From Marinicella gelatinilytica (GTDB lineage Bacteria > Pseudomonadota > Gammaproteobacteria > Xanthomonadales > Marinicellaceae), in assembly GCF_026410405.1 (NCBI RefSeq), contig NZ_JAPMLN010000007.1:1-64000 (forward strand): a DNA stretch of 64,000 nucleotides. The letters are read 5' to 3'. Below the pieces are notes generated by a model, which was not told the origin of the DNA, searched no databases, and saw only the letters and a list, made by a program, of their open reading frames with translations. This document shows positions 52,744-62,129 of the stretch, one piece after another. The translations under genes were made by a program, and so were the position numbers. Position 1 is the first letter of the stretch, and each line of letters starts with the position of its first letter.

Positions 52744-53480
52744 CCACCGTTGTACTTTCTCGTCCTCAGCATCGTATTCCAGCGGCTCAACATGATTATC
52801 AACAAGCCGGTTATAAAACATTGTCGATGCCTTGTTTTGCGGTTCAAACAAACACTGAAGTAACCCCGGAGCAACTGGCGCAGGCAGAACGGGCGCCGCT
52901 GTTGCTTATTTTTAACAGTAACGCCATTAAGCATTTGCTGTTATTGAAACCGGATTTTACCTTGTCCCAAAACACCACCGTGATGGGCGTGGGTGAAGGT
53001 GTGGCAGATTACTGGCAAGCACACTTTGATCAGCCGATTTTAACACCAGCATCTCAGGATTCCGCCGGCATGATGGCATTATTGGATCACCATCGGCCGG
53101 AGAATTTAGTGATTCTTACAGCTGCCGGTGGCTTGGATTTAGTGAGACGTTATTGTATTGATAAGCAAATACACTATCAGCAAATCAACACCTATCAACG
53201 GGTGCCGTTAAGTCTTGATTTTGAACCACTGAAACAATCATTAGATGAAAAAAAATCTGTGGTGCTAACAGCCACCAGTGGTCTGATTTTGCAACATTTT
53301 TGGCAACAATGCCCCGATAATCTAAAAACAAAAATCTGTGAATTGCCACTGATCAGTGGTGCCGAGCGTATTAGTAATATAGCCAAAGATTTGGGTTTTC
53401 ATAAGGTGGTTATTGCGGATAGCCCGTCAAATCAGGATATGATTGCGGCGTTGATCAGTGTTGAGACCAGACAGTTATAA
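52740..53480 (+). CDS. hemD: Uroporphyrinogen-III synthase
   Basis: The 246-residue product has the two-lobed HemD fold with low sequence conservation; the segments VMGVGEGVADYW, LTAAGGLDLV and VLTATSGLILQHF with LPLISGAERISNIAKDLGF are at the expected places. It closes hydroxymethylbilane to uroporphyrinogen III. It overlaps hemC (ATGA). In many relatives hemX and hemY follow; here the next gene is a convergent lipoprotein, so the operon ends with hemD. Confidence 0.9.
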   Translation: MTTVVLSRPQHRIPAAQHDYQQAGYKTLSMPCFAVQTNTEVTPEQLAQAERAPLLLIFNSNAIKHLLLLKPDFTLSQNTTVMGVGEGVADYWQAHFDQPILTPASQDSAGMMALLDHHRPENLVILTAAGGLDLVRRYCIDKQIHYQQINTYQRVPLSLDFEPLKQSLDEKKSVVLTATSGLILQHFWQQCPDNLKTKICELPLISGAERISNIAKDLGFHKVVIADSPSNQDMIAALISVETRQL

Positions 53481-53960
53481 GAAATCCAAAGGCCTTGCAG
53501 GTTGCCAGCGCGCATGTGTGATTCGGTAGTCATCATTATGTCGCTCAAAAGTCACCTGAAATTTCATTAAATCAGCATTAATTTTTGCCAAATCCGCGAC
53601 ATTAAAGGCTGTGGCAGCCATGGCCACAACCACTTCAACTTGTGCCGATTGATTACCATTATTCAGCCATTCGATATTTTTAAGTTGCGGGTGAATGTGT
53701 ACAGAAGTACGGCGCATCAAACGTAAGCGAAGCATGCGTTCAATGTCTTTTTTACCCCAGCCACGTTCGGTTTGAATGTTATCAGCAACATGTGTCATAA
53801 AATTATCCACATGCTTATCTTCAACAGCGGTTTCCATGGCTTTTATATGTGCAATGATCTGATCATTTTTGTTGACCTGGTCACCGCCACAACTGACCAG
53901 TATTAGTGATATTAAGATTAAAAATAAGCTGTTGAGATATTTGGCTGCGAACTTGACCAT
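53475..53960 (-). CDS. NTF2-like lipoprotein, unknown
   Basis: The 161-residue product has a lipoprotein signal (LISLILVSC) and an NTF2-like mature domain (IIAHIKAMETAVEDKHVDNF and VTFERHNDDYRITHARW). Similar lipoproteins with this fold are common and unassigned. Its 3' end overlaps the end of hemD by 6 nt. It is divergent from a DUF2782 gene. Confidence 0.72.
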   Translation of the reverse strand: MVKFAAKYLNSLFLILISLILVSCGGDQVNKNDQIIAHIKAMETAVEDKHVDNFMTHVADNIQTERGWGKKDIERMLRLRLMRRTSVHIHPQLKNIEWLNNGNQSAQVEVVVAMAATAFNVADLAKINADLMKFQVTFERHNDDYRITHARWQPARPLDFL

Positions 53961-54035
53961 AAAATTGATTTAAAATTGATGAGGTCCATTGTATCATGAG
54001 CTGCAATCATCTTAACCTCGTATTTGGAGAACCCC

Positions 54036-54395
54036 ATGCGTTTACATGTGCTGATAATGATTCTGGTTTTAAGCGGACATGCTGTGGCACAATCACCGCA
54101 GAATCAACCTGAAAATACGTTACACCACAATGCCGAGAAAGCCGATTCAAATATTCTTTTGGATCATGTTAAGGCTGACAAGCCTAAGGATAACCAGGTT
54201 AGTGTCATTATCAAAAAAGACCAGATCGTCGAAGAATATCGTCACAAAGGTGAACTTATTATGGTGAAAGTTATTCCCGCTGAAGGGGTGCCGTATTACA
54301 TCGACCCACAAGTTAGGAACAAACGTACCGGCGCGCACAGCGATTTAATCAACAGCGGTGTCGAGCCGGTGTATTGGGTTATTAAAAGGTTTTAA
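54036..54395 (+). CDS. DUF2782-family exported protein
   Basis: From ATG 54036 the product is 119 residues. GGAG lies 7 nt before it; an in-frame TTG at 54024 is less likely. A signal peptide (ending AVA) leads to a polar spacer and a conserved C-terminal part QIVEEYRHKGELIMVKVIPA then GVPYYIDPQV, characteristic of DUF2782. Its function is unknown. It is 2 nt upstream of the glutamate-synthase-like gene, so the two may be cotranscribed. Confidence 0.82.
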   Translation: MRLHVLIMILVLSGHAVAQSPQNQPENTLHHNAEKADSNILLDHVKADKPKDNQVSVIIKKDQIVEEYRHKGELIMVKVIPAEGVPYYIDPQVRNKRTGAHSDLINSGVEPVYWVIKRF

Positions 54396-54397
54396 AC

Positions 54398-55993
54398 ATG
54401 ACTGTTAGACAAAAATTTCTGGTATTACTGCTGGTGATACCAACGTTAACTGTTGTCTGGGCACAATTTTGGCCGGGGGCATGGTGGTTTTTTATTGTTT
54501 GGGCGCCTTTGGGTGTTTTGGGTCTGATCGATATGTTCCAAACCAAACAAACCATTCGCCGTTTGTATCCGGTGCTGGGACATTTTCGCTATTTATTGGA
54601 GTCTTTTCGCACAGAAATTCAGCAGTATTTTATTGAAGATGACTTGAGCGGAACCCCAATTAACCGTGAGCATCGTTCTTTGGTCTATCAGCGTGCTAAA
54701 GGGCAGCGTGATACCCGGCCTTTTGGTACCATTATCGATATCAATGCCAATGGTTATGAGTGGATTAACCACTCGGTATCACCGGCGAAGATAAAATATT
54801 ACCATCCACGGGTGACCATCGGTGGAAAAGATTGTAAACAGCCTTATCAGTCCTCTTTGCTAAATATTTCGGCCATGAGTTACGGTTCTTTGGGGCATAA
54901 TGCCATTGAGGCCTTGAATTTAGGTGCCAAGCGAGGCGGGTTTGCGCATAACACTGGTGAAGGTGGTATTAGTCCCTATCACATGAAACATGGTGGCGAT
55001 TTAACCATGCAATTCGGCTCCGGTTATTTTGGTTGTCGTGATAAAGATGGTCATTTTGATCCTGAGCTGTTTGCTGAAAAAGCCACCCGGGATCAAGTGA
55101 AAATGATTGAAATAAAATTATCACAAGGTGCCAAGCCCGGTCATGGCGGCGTGTTACCAGGGAGTAAGGTCACGCCTGAAATTGCTGCCATTCGTCATGT
55201 TGAGCCCTACAAAACGGTGGAGTCTCCGGCCAGTCACAGTGCCTTTAGCACGCCCGTTGAGTTATTGCAATTTGTTGCCAAAGTGCGCGACCTATCTGGC
55301 GGCAAACCGGTGGGCTTTAAATTATGTTTAGGTAAAAAGTATGAATTTTTAGCTTTGTGTAAAGCCATGGTTGAAACCGGTATTTTGCCGGATTTTATTA
55401 CCATAGACGGCAGTGAAGGTGGTACCGGGGCGGCGCCCATCGAGCTCACCAATTCAGTGGGCACACCGCTGCGAGATGCTTTGGTTTACATTAATAATGC
55501 TTTAATCGGTACCGGATTAAGACCTCACCTGAAAATCATTGTTGCCGGTAAAATTATCTCTGCTTTTCATATGATTAAAGCGCTGGCACTGGGTGCTGAT
55601 ACCGTTAATTCAGCGCGTGGTATGATGTTTGCCTTAGGCTGTATCCAAGCACGTGTGTGCGATACAGGGTTTTGTCCCACCGGTATCACCACCCAAGATC
55701 CGGCGCGAAATAAAGGCCTGGTGGTTGAGAATAAGGCTGAGCGCGTGGCCCGCTATCACTGTAAAATGCTGGAAAATATGATTGATTTACTGGCCGCAGC
55801 GGGATTGCGGTCCTTCGATGAACTAAAGCCGCATCATATTATTCAGCGGGTACAAGGTTCTTTGGTGAGAAACTATGAAGAACTATATCCGACTCTGGAA
55901 GCCGGAATTTTATTGGATGATGAAAACCGACCTGCTATGTGGGAAGCGGATTGGCGACAAGCCGATGCCCACCGTTGGCATAACCCTCTTTAA
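54398..55993 (+). CDS. FMN-binding glutamate-synthase-family protein, membrane anchored
   Basis: The 531-residue product has two N-terminal membrane helices (about residues 5-45) and then a GltB central-like FMN barrel: GEGGISPYHMKHGGD, KPGHGGVLPGSKVTPEIA, TIDGSEGGTGAAP and the Fe-S cysteine cluster in CIQARVCDTGFCPTGI. It lacks the amidotransferase domain and beta-subunit of glutamate synthase. Such single-domain relatives are widespread and of uncertain substrate; a redox role at the membrane is plausible. Preceded by a DUF2782 gene with 2 nt spacing. Confidence 0.92.
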   Translation: MTVRQKFLVLLLVIPTLTVVWAQFWPGAWWFFIVWAPLGVLGLIDMFQTKQTIRRLYPVLGHFRYLLESFRTEIQQYFIEDDLSGTPINREHRSLVYQRAKGQRDTRPFGTIIDINANGYEWINHSVSPAKIKYYHPRVTIGGKDCKQPYQSSLLNISAMSYGSLGHNAIEALNLGAKRGGFAHNTGEGGISPYHMKHGGDLTMQFGSGYFGCRDKDGHFDPELFAEKATRDQVKMIEIKLSQGAKPGHGGVLPGSKVTPEIAAIRHVEPYKTVESPASHSAFSTPVELLQFVAKVRDLSGGKPVGFKLCLGKKYEFLALCKAMVETGILPDFITIDGSEGGTGAAPIELTNSVGTPLRDALVYINNALIGTGLRPHLKIIVAGKIISAFHMIKALALGADTVNSARGMMFALGCIQARVCDTGFCPTGITTQDPARNKGLVVENKAERVARYHCKMLENMIDLLAAAGLRSFDELKPHHIIQRVQGSLVRNYEELYPTLEAGILLDDENRPAMWEADWRQADAHRWHNPL

Positions 55994-56005
55994 ACACATA
56001 AAAAT

Positions 56006-57268
56006 ATGAATTTAACCAGAAAAATAATTATCTACATGATCATTGGTGCCGTTATCGGCATTGCACTCAATGTCACCAATTTAAAATCAGTTGGCTTTAT
56101 TGATGACTATGTTATTAATGGATTATTTTATATTGTCGGTCAATTATTTATACTGTCCTTGAAAATGATGGTTGTGCCGTTGGTGTTTGTGTCCCTGTTT
56201 TGTGGCACAACCGCCTTACGTGAACCGGCGATGCTGGGTTCTTTGGGAGGTCGTACATTGGCTTTCTACCTGTTTACCACCGCCACCGCCATCACCATTG
56301 CGCTGACCTTAGCCATCACATTTGGCGTTGGCAGTGGTGCTGAAATTCCCACAGATGTGAATTATGTGGCAGCTGAAGGCCGTAGCTTTACAGAAGTTAT
56401 TTTAAGCATCTTGGATAATCCGGTACAAGCGATGGCAGACGGTAATATGTTGGCGATTATTATCTTTGCCATTTTATTGGGTTACAGCGCCGGTAAGGCC
56501 GGTGATGCCGGACAAAAAGTCATCAGTTTCTTTAAAGACTTTAACGAAGTTATTATGAAATTGGTGATGGTGATTATGGAATTTGCACCGATTGCGGTGT
56601 TGGCTATTTTGGCCAAAGTATTCGCTGAACTGGGCTTTGATGCGGTGTTGGCTTTGGGTGGTTATTTCTTTACAGTTTTGATTGTTCTATTTGTCCATGC
56701 TCTGGTGGTTTACCCAACCTTGTTAAAAGTATTGTCAGGTTTAAGCCCACGTATCTTTTTCAGTAAAATGCGCAGTACCCTGTCATTTGCTTTTGGCACC
56801 TCCAGTTCCAATGCCACCATTCCGGTGACCTATAAAACCGTCACGGAACGGCTGGGTGTGGAAAATTCTGTGGCTTCGTTCTCCGTGCCTTTTGGTGCCA
56901 CCATTAACATGGATGGCACATCCATTATGCAGGGTGTGGCAACGGTCTTTATTGCCAATGCCTATGGCCTGGATTTGACCGGGGGGCAATTGGTCACCGT
57001 GGTGCTTATGGCGACCATGGCATCGATTGGTACCGCCGGTGTGCCCAGTGCGGGTTTGGTGATGTTGCAAGGGGTGTTGTTACAGGTGGGGTTGCCCATA
57101 GAAGGCATTGGTATCATTTTAGGTGTCGATCGCTTATTGGATATGACCCGAACCGCCGTTAATGTCACCGGTGATGCCACTGTGACTTGTATTGTGGCTA
57201 AGTCAATCGGTAAATTTGATGAAGATGTTTACAATGACCCCAATGCCGGTGAAGAAATGCTGGAATAA
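56006..57268 (+). CDS. Dicarboxylate/amino acid:cation symporter
   Basis: The 420-residue product has 8 or more membrane helices and the signature of the DAACS family: a serine-rich SSSNATIPVT loop, NMDGTSIMQGVATVF and DMTRTAVNVTGDATVT. These carriers take up glutamate, aspartate or C4-dicarboxylates with Na+ or H+. The sequence does not separate DctA from GltP types. It follows the glutamate-synthase-like gene by 12 nt, a pairing that hints at glutamate metabolism. Confidence 0.94.
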   Translation: MNLTRKIIIYMIIGAVIGIALNVTNLKSVGFIDDYVINGLFYIVGQLFILSLKMMVVPLVFVSLFCGTTALREPAMLGSLGGRTLAFYLFTTATAITIALTLAITFGVGSGAEIPTDVNYVAAEGRSFTEVILSILDNPVQAMADGNMLAIIIFAILLGYSAGKAGDAGQKVISFFKDFNEVIMKLVMVIMEFAPIAVLAILAKVFAELGFDAVLALGGYFFTVLIVLFVHALVVYPTLLKVLSGLSPRIFFSKMRSTLSFAFGTSSSNATIPVTYKTVTERLGVENSVASFSVPFGATINMDGTSIMQGVATVFIANAYGLDLTGGQLVTVVLMATMASIGTAGVPSAGLVMLQGVLLQVGLPIEGIGIILGVDRLLDMTRTAVNVTGDATVTCIVAKSIGKFDEDVYNDPNAGEEMLE

Positions 57269-57307
57269 TGGTTTAATCTAATAGTGTAAACGATTCGCAT
57301 TTAGACG

Positions 57308-57337
57308 TTGACAATCATTATCATTGGCGATTAAAAT
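57308..57337 (+). promoter_or_regulatory. Promoter of bfd with overlapping Fur box
   Basis: TTGACA (57308-57313) and TAAAAT (57332-57337) are spaced by 18 bp. Within that spacer TGACAATCATTATCATTGG (57309-57327) is close to the Fur consensus (core AATGATAAT on the minus strand). Iron-bound Fur at this site would block RNA polymerase, so bfd should be derepressed by iron starvation. Confidence 0.72.
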
Positions 57338-57358
57338 AGCCATTGATTCAGAAACACA

Positions 57359-57577
57359 ATGATTATGTACGTTTGTATTTGCCACGGTATTACCGAAAAA
57401 GACATTCAAAAAGCGGCCCGTTCAGGTGTCAATACCATCTCTAAATTAGCCGCTGAAACCGGTGCCACCACTGGATGCGGTAGTTGTGCGGATATGGCCG
57501 AAGATATTTTGCGCCAACAAACGCTGCAACATGATTTTCTACAAGTTTTATCCCCACAGAAAACCCAATTCGCTTAA
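57359..57577 (+). CDS. bfd: Bacterioferritin-associated ferredoxin
   Basis: The 72-residue product has four cysteines as CICHG and TGCGSC (C6, C8, C40, C43), the ligand pattern of the [2Fe-2S] cluster of Bfd. Bfd donates electrons to bacterioferritin for iron release. E. coli Bfd begins MYVCLC, so ATG 57365 may be the real start. It lies behind a Fur box and is followed by bfr after about 90 bp. Confidence 0.92.
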   Translation: MIMYVCICHGITEKDIQKAARSGVNTISKLAAETGATTGCGSCADMAEDILRQQTLQHDFLQVLSPQKTQFA

Positions 57578-57670
57578 CCACCCAATTCCTATAAATTTCG
57601 CTGTATTCACAGCATTCGCAGCATGAAAATGATAAACTAAACATGTTTTTAATTTCAGGAGTTTATCGAC

Positions 57671-58135
57671 GTGAAAGGTGATAAAAAAGTTATTCAGATG
57701 CTTAATAAGGCTCTTTACAACGAGTTAACCGCCATTAACCAATATTTCATGCATTCGAAGATGTTGGAAGACATGGGTTTTAGTAAATTGGCTGCTAAAG
57801 AACGTGAGGAATCCATCGATGAAATGAAGCATGCGGATATCCTCATGGATCGTATCTTGTTTTTGGAAGGCTTACCCAACTTACAGGATTTAGGAAAGTT
57901 ACGCATCGGTGAAACCGTTGAAGAAATGTTGCGCTGTGATTTAGCCATGGAATTAGATGCCATACCGGATTTACGGGATGGTGTTGAGTACGCAGAATCA
58001 ATCCGTGATTATATTTCGCGCGACTTGTTCCAGGAAATTTTAGATTCCGAAGAAGAGCATGTGGATTGGCTCGAAACCCAGCTTGGGCTTATTGAGAAAA
58101 TAGGTGAACAAAACTACTTACAATCTCAAGTATAA
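57671..58135 (+). CDS. bfr: Bacterioferritin
   Basis: The 154-residue product starts at GTG 57671, with AGGAG 9 nt upstream. All ligands of the diiron ferroxidase center are at the E. coli positions: E18, E51, H54, E94, E127, H130, and the heme-binding Met52 is also present. It stores iron in a 24-subunit shell. The bfd gene lies upstream, giving the usual storage and release pair, but in opposite regulation the two need not share a transcript. Confidence 0.95.
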   Translation: MKGDKKVIQMLNKALYNELTAINQYFMHSKMLEDMGFSKLAAKEREESIDEMKHADILMDRILFLEGLPNLQDLGKLRIGETVEEMLRCDLAMELDAIPDLRDGVEYAESIRDYISRDLFQEILDSEEEHVDWLETQLGLIEKIGEQNYLQSQV

Positions 58136-58154
58136 GCAGACTTCAATACAGAGA

Positions 58155-58178
58155 AAAGGGCTTTGATAGCCCTTTTTT
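58155..58178 (+). terminator. Terminator after bfr
   Basis: AAAGGGCT pairs with AGCCCTTT (8 bp, loop TTGAT) and is followed by a T-run. It lies 20 nt after the bfr stop and before the convergent queF end. Confidence 0.92.
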
Positions 58179-58531
58179 TATTTGCTGTGCTCAATCACCA
58201 CGTCGGTGTATATGCCGCCACGGACATTAAATTTCATGGTTAATTTCATCCAGCGCGGGTCAATGGCATTGACCAAATGGTCCAGAATTTCATTGGTCAC
58301 GGCTTCGTGAAAAGCGCCGCGCTCACGGAAAGTCCACATGTATAACTTCAGTGACTTCAGTTCAATACACAAATCATCAGGTGTGTACTCAATCTTTAAT
58401 GTGGCAAAATCAGGCTGACCGGTTTTAGGGCATAAACAGGTGAATTCAGGGATATCCATAATGATGGTATAATCCCGGTTTGGATTAGGATTTGGGAACG
58501 TTTCTAATCGATCTGAAGGTTGGGTGGTCAT
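58178..58531 (-). CDS. queF: NADPH-dependent preQ0 reductase, type I
   Basis: The 117-residue product is the short, single-domain QueF form: [14 protein letters not shown] with the nucleophilic cysteine (Cys34 by alignment with [14 protein letters not shown] of the Bacillus enzyme) and [11 protein letters not shown] for NADPH and substrate binding. It reduces the nitrile of preQ0 to preQ1 for queuosine in tRNA. E. coli uses the longer two-domain type II form. The gene is divergent from smc. Confidence 0.95.
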   Translation of the reverse strand: MTTQPSDRLETFPNPNPNRDYTIIMDIPEFTCLCPKTGQPDFATLKIEYTPDDLCIELKSLKLYMWTFRERGAFHEAVTNEILDHLVNAIDPRWMKLTMKFNVRGGIYTDVVIEHSK

Positions 58532-58604
58532 GATAAACTTCCATTACAATAAAGGGCGCTGACCATACCGAAAAATAAAAAAGAAAGCAAGCAAAAAACA
58601 TTTC

Positions 58605-61600
58605 ATGAGACTTTCAAAGATAAAATTAGCCGGTTTTAAATCATTTGTTGATAGCACTGAAGTGGTGTTACCCACTAATTTAACTGGTGTTGTCGGCCCC
58701 AATGGTTGTGGTAAATCCAACATCATTGATGCGGTTCGCTGGGTGATGGGTGAAACCTCTGCCAAAATGTTACGTGGCAGTGCCATGACCGATGTGATTT
58801 TTTCCGGTTCCGCCACCCGTAAACCGGTGGGCATGGCGACCGTTGAGCTTGTGTTTGACAACAGTGATGGTCAAATTCAAGGGGAGTATGGTGGTTACAA
58901 TGAAATATCCGTTAAACGCCAAGTAAATCGCGACGCGCAATCTAATTATTTTCTCAATGGCAGTAAATGTCGGAAAAAAGACATTGTCGATTTATTTTTA
59001 GGCACGGGCCTGGGTCCACGTAGTTATTCAATCATTGAACAGGGCATGATTTCCAATATCGTGGAGTCCAAACCTGAGGATTTACGTGGCTATATTGAGG
59101 AAGCCGCCGGTGTTTCTAAATACCGCGAACGTCGCCGCGAAACGGAGCGTCGAATACTGCGTACCCGTGAAAATCTGGAACGACTTGATGATTTGCGTAC
59201 TGAAGTGGGTAAACACATTCAGCATTTAAAACGACAAGCCAAAAATGCTGAAAAATATACGGACATAAAAAAGCAATCCAAACAATTAAAAGCTGAAGTA
59301 TTGGCTCTGAGGTGGCAGCAGTGGCAGCAACAAGCGGAATTAGGCCAACAAAATATTACCCAGTTACAAACCGCTTATGAAAAAACCAAACGGGGCTTAA
59401 CGGACAGTGAAAAAAACATCACCCAACAACGAGACGCCTATCAGCAAAGCAGTGATGCACAAAATCGTTTCCAAGAGCAGTTATATCAAATTAATGCCGA
59501 AATTGGCAAAATCGAACAAGCCATCAGCCACGCTAAAAACCTGTCTGAAAAAAACCAGCAGGATTTAGCGGCCACCGAATATGACATTGAGCAACAACAG
59601 CGCCAGCAAAAGGATGATCAAGCGGCCATTGCCTCGCAACAAAAAATATTACAGGCTGAGCAACCGCGCATGGAAATGTTACAAGCACAGTTGGATGCAG
59701 CGAAAGAAACCACCGAAGATCATGAAATGACGCTTCAGCAATGGCGGTCAAAATGGGATGCCTTATTACATGACATCAACGAACAACAAAGACAGGCCGA
59801 TATTGAGAAAACCAAAATAGCCTCTCTGGAAGCCGCTATGGTTAGGCAGGTGGAGCGACTTAATAATAGGAGCCAAACTGATTCTGCTGAAGAAATATCA
59901 ACCTGGCAGCAGCAATTAACTGAGTTGTCTGATTTGCAACTAAAACAACAGGACAAGTTAAGTCACTATTCAGCAACATTGGATGATTTAAAGGCGCAGA
60001 AACAAGACAATGAACAAGCACTCTCAGATTTACGTCAAAGCATTGACAACAATAAAACACAACTTCATCAAATCAAAGGCCAAAAAGGTTCATTAGAAGC
60101 CTTACAAAAGGCGGCCATTTCTGAAGACAATGCCGACTTAAATGATTGGTTACAGCAAAAGCAAAGCCAAATTCAAACCCGTTTGGCGCAAGCAATTAAA
60201 GTTGACAGCGGCTGGGAGAATGCCGTAGAAACGGTGCTCAATGAACGTTTACAAGCGCTGGTGACTGACCATCATGATCTAACCCAATTATTAGCTGATT
60301 GGCGATTTGGAACGATGACCGCCGTGCATGCCAGCACACAGGGCAGCGAGGCCCTTGGTGGCCGTTTAGCACAGCATGTAAAAGGACCGGATGTGGTGAT
60401 TGACTGGTTAAATAATGTACAAATTTGCAGTGATTTGTCGCAGCTAAATAACCAGCGCCAAAAACTAAAAGATGGTGAATCGATAATCACTCAAACAGGT
60501 GATTGGTTTGGCCGTGATTGGCTAACGGTACACCGTGGCAGTACCCAAGAAAACTTTTTATTGAGACAAAAACAAATTGAACAGTTAATTGAGGATATTG
60601 AAACTCAACAACAGGTTATTGCTGAACAAGAAGCAACATTACAACAACGGCAAGAAACTCGACAAACCATTAATCAACAAATTGAACAACTACAATTAGA
60701 CGTCAACATGGCGCACCGGAAGTTGTCGGAACTTGACAGTCAAGTCAAACAGAAACAACATTTAATTGAACGTGAACAACAACAAGCTGATCAAAAAAAC
60801 CAAGAAGTACAGGCGCTAAAACAGCAAATGGCTGAGGATGAAAAAGCCTTACATGCTTCTCGAGGTCAGTTACAAACCGCGCTTAATGCCATGAAAAAAT
60901 TACAGGCTGAAAAAACTGTCTTGGCTGAACAGCAGGAGCAATTAAACGCAGACTATGACCAAGTAAAAACGCAATTAAATGATATTTCTGAACAATTTTA
61001 TCAATGCCGCTTAAGTCATTCTGCGGCGGATAATAAAGTGCAAGCCCTTAATCAAAGTTTGCAGCGGGCAGCCGATAACATTCGTCATTTACAGAAACGC
61101 AGAGATGAACTGCTGTCACAATTAAACAAGCAATCAAACCCTGCTGACAACCAACAAACGTCTTTGGATAATTTAATTAAACAACGCATTTTGGTTGAAC
61201 AGCAGCGCAATGACCAAGCCCAAAAGGTACTTGATTTACAAACTGAATTGACAGCCATGGAGCAGTCACGGGCCAGTCATCAGCAACACATTGAAACCGC
61301 TCGTTCTGCTTTGGAAAATGCTAAATTAGAACGTCAATCCAATCAGCTGAAGGCCGACGGTTTTGCTGAACAATTAGAAGATCTGGGTTATGAACCAAAG
61401 TCTGTGGTGGCAGACATGGCGGTGGCAGACAATGCGGTGGCTGATTTGGTGCAACAAAAAGAAACACAAATGGAGCAGCTTCATCGCCATATTGTGCGCT
61501 TGGAACCGGTCAATCTGGCTGCCATTGATGAGTACCAAGAAGAATCAAAACGGAAGCAATATTTAGATGAGCAGGATGAGGATTTACGCCAAGCATTGGA

Positions 61601-62114
61601 TACCCTGGAACAAGCCATTGCCCGTATCGATAAGGACACCCGAACTTTATTTAAAGAAACTTTTGAAGCTGTTAATAGCCACATTAAACAATTATTTCCA
61701 CGTTTGTTTGGCGGCGGCCATGCCTATTTGGAATTAACCGGCCATGATTTATTGACCACCGGCGTGGCCATAATGGCGCGTCCTCCGGGTAAGCGGGTAT
61801 CCAGTATTCAGTTGCTATCAGGTGGAGAAAAAGCGTTAACGGCGGTGTCTTTGGTGTTCGCTATATTTAATTTAAATCCCGCACCTTTTTGTTTGTTGGA
61901 TGAGGTGGATGCGCCTTTGGATGATGCCAATGTCACCCGATTCTCAGAAATGGTGAAAGACATGTCAGAAAAGGTGCAATTTTTATTCGTGACCCATAAT
62001 AAAGTGACCATGGAGATTGCCAATCAATTGATGGGTGTTACCATGCGAGAAGCCGGGGTATCGCGGTTAGTGAGTGTTGATTTAGCCACGGCCTCTGAGT
62101 TGGTTGAGGATTAA
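58605..62114 (+). CDS. smc: Chromosome segregation protein Smc
   Basis: The 1169-residue product is a full-length Smc: N-terminal ATPase half with Walker A GPNGCGKSN (31-39), coiled coil rich in Gln and Glu, a hinge around residues 510-670, a second coiled coil, and the C-terminal signature LSGGEKALTA and Walker B LLDEVDAPLDD. With ScpA/ScpB (not in this window) it forms the condensin that organises and segregates the chromosome. Its presence shows that the organism does not rely on MukBEF. Start ATG 58605 gives the canonical KIKLAGFKSF N-terminus. Confidence 0.96.
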   Translation: MRLSKIKLAGFKSFVDSTEVVLPTNLTGVVGPNGCGKSNIIDAVRWVMGETSAKMLRGSAMTDVIFSGSATRKPVGMATVELVFDNSDGQIQGEYGGYNEISVKRQVNRDAQSNYFLNGSKCRKKDIVDLFLGTGLGPRSYSIIEQGMISNIVESKPEDLRGYIEEAAGVSKYRERRRETERRILRTRENLERLDDLRTEVGKHIQHLKRQAKNAEKYTDIKKQSKQLKAEVLALRWQQWQQQAELGQQNITQLQTAYEKTKRGLTDSEKNITQQRDAYQQSSDAQNRFQEQLYQINAEIGKIEQAISHAKNLSEKNQQDLAATEYDIEQQQRQQKDDQAAIASQQKILQAEQPRMEMLQAQLDAAKETTEDHEMTLQQWRSKWDALLHDINEQQRQADIEKTKIASLEAAMVRQVERLNNRSQTDSAEEISTWQQQLTELSDLQLKQQDKLSHYSATLDDLKAQKQDNEQALSDLRQSIDNNKTQLHQIKGQKGSLEALQKAAISEDNADLNDWLQQKQSQIQTRLAQAIKVDSGWENAVETVLNERLQALVTDHHDLTQLLADWRFGTMTAVHASTQGSEALGGRLAQHVKGPDVVIDWLNNVQICSDLSQLNNQRQKLKDGESIITQTGDWFGRDWLTVHRGSTQENFLLRQKQIEQLIEDIETQQQVIAEQEATLQQRQETRQTINQQIEQLQLDVNMAHRKLSELDSQVKQKQHLIEREQQQADQKNQEVQALKQQMAEDEKALHASRGQLQTALNAMKKLQAEKTVLAEQQEQLNADYDQVKTQLNDISEQFYQCRLSHSAADNKVQALNQSLQRAADNIRHLQKRRDELLSQLNKQSNPADNQQTSLDNLIKQRILVEQQRNDQAQKVLDLQTELTAMEQSRASHQQHIETARSALENAKLERQSNQLKADGFAEQLEDLGYEPKSVVADMAVADNAVADLVQQKETQMEQLHRHIVRLEPVNLAAIDEYQEESKRKQYLDEQDEDLRQALDTLEQAIARIDKDTRTLFKETFEAVNSHIKQLFPRLFGGGHAYLELTGHDLLTTGVAIMARPPGKRVSSIQLLSGGEKALTAVSLVFAIFNLNPAPFCLLDEVDAPLDDANVTRFSEMVKDMSEKVQFLFVTHNKVTMEIANQLMGVTMREAGVSRLVSVDLATASELVED

Positions 62115-62129
62115 CCTGGCAGCCATGTC

